Origin: Aphrophora alni
Lineage: Eukaryota > Arthropoda > Insecta > Hemiptera > Aphrophoridae
Assembly (NCBI GenBank): GCA_963513935.1
Contig: OY740769.1
Coordinates: 34,127,120 to 34,191,119, forward strand
DNA length: 64,000 nucleotides
Direction: 5' to 3'
This document shows positions 47,830 through 58,133 of the stretch, piece by piece. The stretch's first letter is position 1. Each line of letters begins with the position of its first letter. The position numbers were made by a program, and so were the translations under genes. The notes beneath the pieces are model-generated. The model saw nothing but the letters and a program-made list of their open reading frames with translations. It did not search any database and was not told the DNA's origin.

Positions 47830-50800
47830 GCAAGACTATCGTCACCTTTGAATACGTATTCATTGACTTCATTTAAGTTTAAAATATTAATAAATAAAAA
47901 CCAACCATCTCTATAAATATTACATCACATCCTTTTTTGCCCTATGGTAATCTATTAATAAAAATTTGAAAGACATTTCTACTTTTAAAAAAAGAGAGAT
48001 TGAGATTGTAGTTTTTCTTCGTATAAATTTATCTCTATTCAGACAAAATGTGTATATTCTAAAAACACAGTAGAAATGTAAACTTTTTGGAGATATTAAA
48101 AATATATTATATAACATTGATTAGTATAACATTTATATAATATAAAATGAATTAATAAATATATTGAAATTGCTATTTTAAACGACGAAGGCCTACTTAG
48201 GAAAATGTATTAACAACCAAATCTATAACTAATTATGAGGGCTAGATACCAAATTTTTACGAAATAATGCTACAAATCTTCTTTCCTTGTAATATTTAGC
48301 ATTGACTTGGTGGCCGGTATGTAGTGGCCGGTTGCATAAACGTCAATCAGATATGATCTATGATCATCGTCCAAATTGATCTAACATCAAGAGTTTATGT
48401 TTATTATTGAGTATATGTTTAGAGTTTACCTAACATTATATTTTGTTGTATTACTTCATGTTTCATTGATTGTAGACATAAAAATTGAACAAGCTGCAAA
48501 ATTAGCAGTCTAGTAGTCGTTCAGGTAGCCCCTGCCCCTAATAAAACAAAGGGGCTACAGTGTGTTGATTTATAAAAGAAACTAAAAACTTTGTGAACGG
48601 TTTTAGACTAATGTCTCCAATGCCTAGTATCTGTTGTCTTTAATGCAGTGCAATTACATTTATACAAAAATTCAATACAATCAGTATGAAAATATTTCAA
48701 TAATAAAAATTAAATCCAATTTTAATCATAATCTTTTAAATTTTGGACATTTATATTTCATTATTATTTTAAACACATATTATTGAGACAGTATCAAATT
48801 TCAGCACAATATTTAAAACGCTTTAGTTTCAACTAAAAGTTATCGCACATTAGGACCGTTTAAGGTTATAATTATTATTGTTATGGAATAAATACTTCTT
48901 TCCACAGACCTTTGGTTTAACCGGAACAGAATGGTCAGGATCGAATTTAAAACCTATATCCTTTTACTAAAAATATTAAGGATTTGTGATTATAGATTGC
49001 CAAAAACTTGCCAAAAAATTACCGTTTACCGTTTTTACATTGAGGTGGATTGTAATAACTGTTATTGATGTACTCAATCGAAAGAAACTGACTTCTTAAA
49101 CTGTTAAAAATTATAAATAGCTAGGAAAGAATTCACGACTGACGTAAAAATTTGTCTTTTAAACCGAAAATGTATATCTTTGTTTTCTTTTATATGTGTG
49201 TGAATTTGTAACATAAATAAAACTAAAATTTATCTTAGAAAAGTTTGATAGAAAGGTTTCTACGGTATTCTGTAATTTATGTTTCCTAAAAATATTGTGA
49301 CTGACCATTACAGCTCTCTCATTATTAGGAATTATTTTGTCTTAACTGCTATGTTGAGGTTCAAGTAGCCAGGGCGTTAAGACTAACCTAACCTCTCTTA
49401 GTTTTATGACACTAAGAGACATTTTAAAATATATTTTAAATGAGCCTGACGTTTTATCTTTTCGGGAAAATCATTGTTTTAAAAATTCCTTTAGACTTAA
49501 AGAAAGCGAACACTATCCCAATCCATATTGCCAACAATTAAAAATAGCGTATGCCTTTTACATTTTAGGAATCTTGATTTTCTTAGTAATAACGATGCCA
49601 TTTTTTAATTAAGATAATTAATATTACTACTGTTACATATTAATTGTAAACAAGTGAATGGATCAAAACAATAACGAACTTTGTCTAAGAACTGTTTCTT
49701 GTTAAATAAGAAAGTTTGTGTGTATGTATATATTGAAGCACACTTTAAGAGTGTTATATAGGTAAGGATTTTTTTTTTAAAGTACTAAATTTAAAATGGA
49801 TGAGTCAGAGGTGGGAGGCACAACAAATTACCTGACGTTAAAGTTGAAGAAGTCCTAGAAAATATTTCAAAGGTTTTAAACAATAAATCGTACTATAGCT
49901 ATTCAACAACTCGAGCAGAATATTGGAAACTCAAAAATTCCAATAACTTATTTCAATAACCTATGTATGGTCAAAGTTATAGGCTTCTTTGGCGCAGAAG
50001 GATAGCACTTTCGTAAAGTATCTTTAATTGTGGTGTCTTATATTTATATTTAATTTTAGCAATAAATGAAATACAGTACTGTAGTTATTAGTTAAATCAC
50101 AAATTTGGTAATTTCCCTAGTTCACAATATTATCCTGAAAACGGAAAGATAGACAGCCAGAGTGAAGTCTAAAGAGGACTTTATTTTTATTATATAGAGG
50201 AACTATATTAATCTTTGTTTTTCTAGGTAGTTGGTTCAAATCTATCTCGTTATTTTTTTTAATAAGCCTAAATATTTCAATTTATTTAGGAAAGGCTATT
50301 TATAATACTAAATTAATTACGATTCTACAAAGAAAGTACGTTTGTTGTTTTTAAGATTCGTGTTAAATAGAACAACGTTGAAAATACAATAATGAGACAC
50401 CGTGAAAATAATAGAGGTTGCAGTTTTACAAGAACAGAAAAACACCCCCCCCCCCCAGCCCACATCCAAAACAGAATCACGGACGCATGTTATTCACAAT
50501 TATCATCTCATCAGAGAATAAACTATATTTCCGTTCACAGAGTTGGTTTGTTCACATGTAAGCCTATAGGTTACTCATCAACATTTGAAGAATTGTGTCA
50601 GGAAGTAGTTCTTCCTTCATTGGAACACACTGAGCTTGTTAGGAGTGTTACTGAAAAAAACACATCGAGCTTCAACTGAACTAAACTAAGATGTCTACAA
50701 GGAATTGTTTAATCAAATATTTACACATTTATCTTTACAAAAAATACTGTTCAGCAATTTGTGAAACACGTAAAAACATTTTGCCTTAAAATAGTTGATT

Positions 50801-52860
50801 TTTTTTGACAAATTTCTTTATTTATCGAAGTTAAAGAGACCAACAGTCAAAAACGAAATATATTTTATCTAACTTCGTTTTAAGATATGTTAAACAATTT
50901 GAAGAAAACTGAACAAAAATTAATATTTCTCGATTTATTATGGATTTAGTAATTTATATTATACATTGAATTTAAAAAAACGGTTAAATATCACCAGAAT
51001 TCTTTGACAACTGTATCGAACTCATCCAAAAGAAATGTTTGTGACAAATAAGTTGAAATTACTCAATCAAACTTCAGAACAATCAAAACTTCAATAGTAC
51101 AGTTCAATAGAACAGATTAAGTACGACAATATATACATTAAATGCTATATAACATGTAGGATAATCCGATCGTGCTTAGTTTTCGAATATCCGCCATTTT
51201 TAAAAATAAAATAACATTATAACTTTAGAAATATATATGATATTGAGTTCAGATTTGATAAACGCATTTTTCATGTAACGTTTTACACGAGATTTGAAAA
51301 TGATTTCCATTTTAAAATGTTAAAGTCGTATATATTGAAAACTTGTTAACCTTATAAAACAATTACAAGAGAGTGAAACTTTTATTTGTTAATGACGAAC
51401 AATATGGTATTTATATTTTTACTGTATCAGTAAAAGAATATATATTTGAACAGAAAAGGGAAAATTGCATCACAAATATTATATAATTTTAACAACAAAT
51501 AAACTTGTGCTCTATGAAGTAAGAATCGGTTGACATTTGATGGCTGGAGAAGTGAGGGGTTGGTTTTGAGATTGTCTAGATAAACATTTATAGTTAGTTA
51601 TAGAAATTCGAACAAACAATATTAGGTAGTAGCAAATTTTAAAAAAATAGTAGAAATAGGCTGTGGATATCTAGTTATGACCCACTTATGCTTAGTAAGG
51701 AGGGAGTAATGCAACGTTGTCACATGGTGTGTTTTTTTCTACCTGCGCCAATTCACTGTTTATTTTACAGTTGGACACAATATTAATATTTGCCCGGTCG
51801 CAAATTTGACTACATTTTTGTATTCAGGAACTTTACAACTATATTTTAAATATTTAATAATGTTTTTAATTGATTAAAAAAATACTATTATTAGGTCTGG
51901 AATATGAAGGACAAACGTTTATTTATTGTTTACCTTATTTTTGAGGGTCACTCAAATTATAAAGTCATACTATGCCACGTAAAAGTCAGACATTTTTATT
52001 TCTAGAAATGAATAGAGGTGTAAGTACGCCTTTGATAAGTTATGTTGTTTTTCAGAGACAAGAACCCTTAAATGCTGAGAATCCCCCTAGAAAAAACATG
52101 TGTTATCCATTTAATTTACCTTTCTTAACGGAATTAATTCAACAAATCGGTCGGGAAGAACACCCTGGATAAATTGTATTGTTTTATATAAACTGTTGTT
52201 TCCTAAGTATTACATGGAGAGAAAATTGCACTTCACCGTCCAGTAGTTCAATAAATAAATGATTTAGGCAACTCAAGACATATGTAAGCTTAACATTCAT
52301 TTCATCAACCATGATAATTGATCTGGTGATAATCACCCTGCTTGTCCAGAATTTAGAATAAATTTAGATAGTACTCAACAAAAAAACCTTTCAAAAAGGT
52401 AAAACTTTCGTAAGTATGACCTTGCGTTTTATTCCCTTTAACTTACTCAACACATTGTTACATTTTCCTTTTCCTTGTATCTGAAGTAATTTAATAAATA
52501 AGGCAGCGAAAGCATGAGAAATCATACTGGGGTGGGGGTTGTCTCTGAACACTATTCCAGTGGGCGACATATCACCACACATTTGATTTATTAATAAATT
52601 CCTAAATACTACCATCTTGGAAAAGCAATTTTTATTAATAAACCAATAATATAAAATTTATTGAGCATATATTATATTAATAATCATTTCGAAGTTGTAT
52701 TATACAAAGACTCGAATATAACTTGCATAATACCTTCAACAACCATAAAATAGTATTTAGATTTTTTTTAAACGTAAGTGAGCAGTTAAAAATCGAAAAT
52801 TCAATTTAAAACTTAAAATATTTCTAAAGAAGATAACATGAGCATTATTATTTTATATTT
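47830..52860. other. AT-rich sequence, no gene recognised
   Basis: ORFs at 49406-49612, 50392-50679 and 51972-52172 (plus) and 52391-52615 (minus) have no domain I recognise and no splice or promoter context that persuades me. A C run lies at about 50447, and a CCGCCATTTTTAAAAATAAA transposon-like phrase at about 51190. Confidence 0.4.
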
Positions 52861-52863
52861 TAT

Positions 52864-53340
52864 TTACAAGTTAAAGTTTTTTCTAGCTTCAACTACTGCA
52901 TTTTCTAAGTTTAGACCTTGACTTTTATGAATAGTTATTCCATAACTATTGCAAATTGGAAATTGTTTTCTTATTATAAAAGCATTCCTCATTAATTGAA
53001 ATTTAGATTCTATACGTTCTATAGAATATTGTCTTTTATTGGTAAGTTCAATTTTAATAGTGTCGACAACATTATTATTATCTCTTGTTACAGAAATAAT
53101 AGTACCTATTGTACCATTAGCTAAGCCGATAGAAACATCAATATTTCGTCTTATCATAATTTTTTATCCAGCTTTTATTTTAATTACTCTAGCTAATCCT
53201 GCAGTTCGTGAACTACCCGCTTCATCATTCATTAAAGACTTTATTATTTTTTTGTGCATATTCTTCGCTCGAATTGTATCTTCGGCAACAAACTCAATTT
53301 CCTCGGCATTAATTTTTTTAACATAGCATCTTTAAGGTAT
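52864..53340 (-). pseudogene. Pif1-like helicase C-terminal relic
   Basis: The minus strand reads INAEEIEFVAEDTIRAK, then SSRTAGLARVIKIKAG, stop, and from 53157 an open stretch MIRRNIDVSIGLANGTIGTI ... FPICNSYGITIHKSQGLNLENAVVE, ending at 52864. The SRTAGL...L..G..VMLRRNIDVS.GL.NG..G and ITIHKSQG(L/Q) motifs are those of the C-terminal RecA-like region of Pif1-type helicases carried by Helitron-like and related transposons. The N-terminal ATPase motifs are absent and at least one stop interrupts it. Confidence 0.75.
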
Positions 53341-53409
53341 CGCACATTTGATTGGTAGGTAATAAGCAAACAGTATTTGATGGCAAAGTATTTAGAAAGT
53401 TACAAAGTT

Positions 53410-54494
53410 AAGATATTTCCACTTAAAAGATTAAATACATGATTACGCATTAAGGAATATGTATAAGTAATATTTTGCGGATCATGGCCAAATACTAATG
53501 AAGTGGCAAAAATGCTATCGCGAAAACGCCACAATCAACTCCATTAAGTTGCTGGGCTACAGAAGGAAATATAATCTTTTTCATTTTTGTTAAAATAAAA
53601 TGGATAAAGCTTTTTCAAAATTTTTTTAAAAATCTGCATCTAATGTATCAGATTTTGAAGAATCATAAATATATAATAACTTACCATCGTAATAGCTACA
53701 TAACCAATGTTCAGAATAATTAGAAAACAAAATTTGAATATCTTTTTCACGCTCAGCCATTGGTTTGATTTTTGAAAGAACTTGAAGTCTTCCGGTATGT
53801 TGAGGCTTGTAAATAGTAAACCGTAGAAGTAGGTTATGAAATCTTTCAATATGATAATCATTTAGACGTCCTCCATTTTTTATGATATCATAATCACAAT
53901 TGATCCTTGAATATTGAAGATGCCAAGAAGGAATTTGAATAAAATAAAAAGGAAAGTTTTTTATAGAACGCTCTCTAAATATACGTAAGAGAAATTGTCG
54001 CATATAATTATTATCACAGTTATATCGCACATAATCTAGTCTAATACCATGTACAAGAGATGTCGCAAAAGCAATTGCGAATATACCACAATCACACTCA
54101 CTCTGAAGTTGAACTTCAGGCCACTTTATAGTCTTTCCAGATTGAAAATAAAATGGTTATAATTTTAGCAAAACTAATCTATAAGTGACTATGATCTTTC
54201 TTTTCATTTAATGAGTGATAAATATAAATAGTTTCAGTGTCAAAAAAACTGCACACAAAGTGACCTCTGAGCATGTCATCATATGTTAAAGGCCGAAATA
54301 AAATTTGAATTCTAGATCTATCAGGAGAAGCGGGAGTAATCATATCATAAATTTGTTATTCTTCCATTCCTAAGAAATCAATATTAAAAAATTCTTTTAT
54401 TAAATCGCCGAAGCGCTGTATATGTTCTACACCTAAATATGCATCTTTGTTAATAATTACGTTCAAAATCTTCGTCACCAAAATCAACAGCCAT
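53410..54494 (-). pseudogene. Two tandem decayed Ulp1-like (C48) cysteine protease copies
   Basis: The minus strand carries two successive copies of the same domain. Copy 1 (about 54494-53940) has AVDFGDEDFE, DAYLGVEHIQRFGDLIK, RIQILFRPLTYDD, GHFVCSFFDTETIYIYHS, then ECDCGIFAIAFATSLVHG and MRQFLLRIFRERSIKNFPF. Copy 2 (about 53930-53410) has LNDYHIERFHNLLLRF, DIQILFSNYSEHWLCSYYD, LLYIYDSSKS, then FPSVAQQLNGVDCGVFAIAF. The catalytic His (HF/HW), Asp (YDS; replaced by His in copy 1, YHS) and Cys (DCG) of Ulp1-family proteases are visible. Stops and frameshifts interrupt both copies. Such genes are spread in insect genomes by transposons, and a Pif1-like tail follows on the same strand. Confidence 0.7.
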
Positions 54495-55439
54495 GCTAAA
54501 TATTTCTGTAGTCTTGTTTACTTTTTTTTTTCTTTCACAAAAATAATATTTCTTTTCGTAAGTATAGTATAATAAGTAAATTTCGAATAAATTCTTATTT
54601 CTTTTTGTGCAATATATATTTTTTCTTTTTAATGATACTTATATAAAATTTCATAATTTTATACTTTTATACAATTTGATACTTACGTTAAGTCTAAATA
54701 GAATACCGAAAATTTCAAAAACTACCACGATGTTAATTATTTCTTCCTGTCGCCCTTATAAAAAGGTACCGGTACCTGTGAAAAAAAATAAAAATTGACG
54801 ATAAAATACGTAAATTCTCGGATGCGGATAAGTAAGGTAAACTACTGGTTTTCTTGTAGAAGTATATACATGCTAGAAAAAGTAATTTGTAGAATTGTGG
54901 GGTCCATTGTATGGTGATTACACCGACAATGGGTGATGCGCCCGCAGATAGCCCCGACGAAACGGATGGACTATTATTTATTTAATAACTATTTATTATT
55001 TCGGAAGTTGTATAAAAGTAAAGAGATTTAAAGTCAGTTTAGTATTTCAATATATTTTTGTAAAGATTTGACCTTCGATAAGAATAGTGTTTTAGATTGT
55101 AAACCAATCGCTTATCAGCAGATAAGATGTATGGCAGGATGCTAACAGACATAAATATCTCTTGGCTTTAGCCAAAGAAAATACGATCAACTAATTCTAA
55201 TCTTTCTTCTGCTAATTTAAAGTAATGATTACGTTCTGATTATTCAACTAAAATCACTTGCATTTATTTTTTATATTTATAGCCATGTATGTATAATATT
55301 TGAATTATGTATGTCTATATATGTATTCACAGGTATTTCGGCATAACCTTACGACAAAAACTTTTGTAATATTTAACCAAACGACTTTTTAACCAAACCG
55401 AGCTTTTTTTCCGTTCTGGGCTGTGAAAGCCACCTTCAG
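54495..55439. other. AT-rich sequence, no gene recognised
   Basis: A GC-richer phrase at about 54935-54965 (GCGCCCGCAGATAGCCCCG followed by ACGAAACGG) could be a repeat terminus. Nothing else is supported. Confidence 0.35.
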
Positions 55440-56015
55440 AGGCCTCACCGGCGTCGACCTAAAGATCTTTTGCCGCCCCAATTTCCTTCCTACACTCAAC
55501 TAGTGATACCCGTCATCCTGATGAAGGAACAGATACTACCAATAGGGTTATCTAGGATGGTTTCCATCTCTTTCCCCGGCAGGCCTAGAGAGTATAGCCT
55601 GGCTCGTCCTAACGCCTCACACTCTAAAAGAATGTGTTCTGCAGACTCTTCAGCCAAACCACATTTCCTGCAAGTATTGTCTGCAGCAATCCCTATTATG
55701 TGTAGATGTTTTCTGAGGTGATAGGGGCTCGTTAAAAGCCCAACCACCCACCTCATGTTATCTCTTCTAAGAGAGATGAGTTGTTCAGCATGTTTCTTGC
55801 TTGGTCTAAATTACCTTTTTGCAAGTCTACTAGTGGTTGAATTCGTCCAGGCCCTATTCATCCCCTCCCGTATCCACGTATTAACCGCTGCTCTGGCATG
55901 TCCACAGGAGATCCCGAATACCGGTTCCGGGCCCACGAAAGGGGATTCTGAACCTGACCTGGCTAATTCATCTGCTCTCTCATTACCATCAATACCTGAG
56001 TGGCCAGGAAACCGA
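55440..56015 (-). pseudogene. LINE ORF2 3' end: RNase H tail and C-terminal zinc finger
   Basis: Reading from about 56015 the minus strand gives FPGHSGIDGNERADELARSG (end of RNase H), then IREGMNRAWTN, one stop at about 55818, and FRPSKKHAEQLISLRRDN followed by WVVGLLTSPYHLRKHLHIIG and CRKCGLAEESAEHILLECE (reverse-transcriptase-associated zinc finger), ending at 55496. This order is that of R1/Jockey/I-type non-LTR retrotransposons. The copy is 5'-truncated and carries one nonsense codon. The remaining bases to 55440 are the start of its 3' UTR. Confidence 0.8.
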
Positions 56016-56467
56016 GCTTACTATTTTGATGAAATTATTTTTATTTTTCATTATTTAGAAATTATACCGCGACTAATTACAACCGACACTTTTTTTATTA
56101 GTATACCTTCTTTCTTCGGCGATTTACCCGAATTAACGCTGAATCCAAAATACGTTTACTAAATATTGAACAAAATTAATTTGTTTTCCCCCAAAAATTA
56201 TAATAGTAATTCCAAATTAAATTATAACGTTACGCATCTCTTTTATTTCTTCCAAGGGTATCCCACTTAATTACTGACCTAGACTGCGTCGCTCGAGGTC
56301 AGATTATGATATCCTTCTTTCGTTTTGATTTGACCAGTATGTCAATTTACGGTGGGAGACCTATCCCGGAGGGCCCATCCTTAATATGTAACGGGAAATT
56401 AGGGGAACCTCGGGACTCACAGTCCCAAGACTGAAATCCCAAAATTGAAGACAATATTATGTATTGT
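56016..56467. other. AT-rich sequence between LINE relic and LTR element
   Basis: Contains a GC-richer phrase (ATCCCGGAGGGCCCATCC at about 56365), but no recognised feature. Confidence 0.35.

Positions 56468-56494
<27 letters not shown>
56468..56494. repeat. (TA)n target of LTR element, including 4 bp duplication
   Basis: A short TA microsatellite. Its last four bases ATAT (56491-56494) match ATAT at 63952-63955 just outside the other LTR, consistent with a 4 bp target-site duplication. The match is weakened by the simple sequence. Confidence 0.6.
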
Positions 56495-56499
<5 letters not shown>

Positions 56500-57772
56500 C
56501 CTTTGTTATTTATTTTTAATTAATTACTTTGATTAAAACACAACTACGTTATCATTTTTAAATTATTTATTCTTTAAAATACAATTTGCACCTAAAGTTG
56601 GGTGCCAATATATAACAGTTGAATTAATTAAAATCTTCAAATTAATTGATGCACATATGAGTATTCAAATTTATTCATCTTATCACTAAATCTCATCCAT
56701 TCAACTTAAACTAGACATAAACATTTATAACACAATGAAATACTTAATTCTAGAACATAGCAATTTTATTATTATTAGGTGCATCAAAATCGTATCATTA
56801 ATTGTAAATTTAATTTAGTCTTTATATTTTAATATCTCAATTGTTTTATTGATTTGTTGGGCGCCAGGTATAATTTACCAATTATATAATGAAGTTACTT
56901 TGATTGCTCTTTGAAATTTAAGTTTAAATGGCTCTCGGCCTAGCTCAGATTTTATTTAAAGTGGGGCGTGGTTTCTTTGGTAACCTGAAGTAAAAACTAC
57001 AATAACTAATCAGATAACTTATCGTGGTTCAGTAGCATGGAATGATGTCTTCTTGGAGTTTTACAGGTGAGATGATCCCTCGAACTTATGGCAGATATCA
57101 CAAGAAACTTAATCCAATTTATAGGCACTTTGACGATCTCGAAGCTTGAACTACCTCACTCTGTTGCTTGAATTCTTGGTCAATTAATCAAAACTCTTCT
57201 TTAACTTTACGATGATTTTAATATAATTCGATGACTTAAAACTTTTCTTCAACTTTACGACGATTTGGCGATCTTCGCCCTGTTCCTAGTTCCTCTCCCT
57301 TGCGACGCTCGTTCTTCACTGCTTTTTCTGATTTTTGAATTCTTACGCAGAGTTTTCCCGTTTTTACCCCTTCTTCGCTTATTTCTGGATGACGCTTCTT
57401 TTTGGTTGGTTGGATTTGATTTTTCAAACTCTAACCGTCTTTCAAAGTTCGTTAAATCTTGTTTCTTAGCTGAGTTCAACGTACCTCTGCCTAGTTTTTT
57501 GTCTCTTTTTCTTTTGTTAACTTGGGCGTACACAAACTTTCTAATTTCCCATGTTGTCACATTACATAACTCAACTCTTCCTATTTAATTTGTCACGCTG
57601 CCCTCGCCCTTTCAATAATTTTGTAGTTTCGAAGTATTGTTTCCTTAGAAATCCTTTAACAAAATTTATTATGTGTTGGAGTGACGTTTATGTTTGACAT
57701 TTATTTCTAACTGACAAGGTTTAAACATTTTGAATTGGACAAAGCTTTTACTTAGGGCTTCTCAACGTTACA
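56495..57772 (-). repeat. 3' LTR (element orientation)
   Basis: 1278 bp. In element orientation it begins TGTAACGTTG and ends GGTTATA; TGTAAC and GTTATA form an imperfect terminal inverted repeat. It is identical, as far as read, to 62674-63951 at a constant offset of 6179. Small ORFs inside it appear in both copies and are not called. The adjacent internal sequence (CTTGGGACTTA in element orientation) is only weakly purine-rich for a polypurine tract. Confidence 0.93.
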
Positions 57773-58133
57773 TAAGTCCCAAGAAATTTTATGTTAATTG
57801 CATAATTAATGATAAAATTTGCTTTTGATACACCTTTACACTAAACTTATTTTAATAATACACATATACATATCGTAACATGGACTATGACCTACTCTTA
57901 CTCTCATTTAAAAACCCACTAGAATTACTGTCCCTTTAAATGACTTTATGACCTAAACTGCGGTCAACCTTTTTTCTTAACAATGGCATTGTCTAGAATC
58001 CCACGTCAACAAACCCTTCTTGTAAACCCCAATTAACATTGTTCCCTTGACCCTCTTCAACTGTAGGACATGTGTTTGTTTACATTTTATTTTACAGTTA
58101 AATTCATTTATTTTTGTTTACTTAACTCTCTAA
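57773..58133 (-). other. Non-coding segment between pol and 3' LTR
   Basis: About 360 bases with no ORF. An envelope gene is therefore absent. Confidence 0.7.

Noticed and set aside
54935..54970. Possible ribozyme-like GC-rich phrase
   Set aside because: It has GTGATGC instead of CTGANGA, so the hammerhead core is not met.
57236..57588. Basic ORFs on both strands inside the LTR, repeated at 63415-63767
   Set aside because: They are inside both LTRs, have no known domain, and overlap on opposite strands; no evidence that they are translated.
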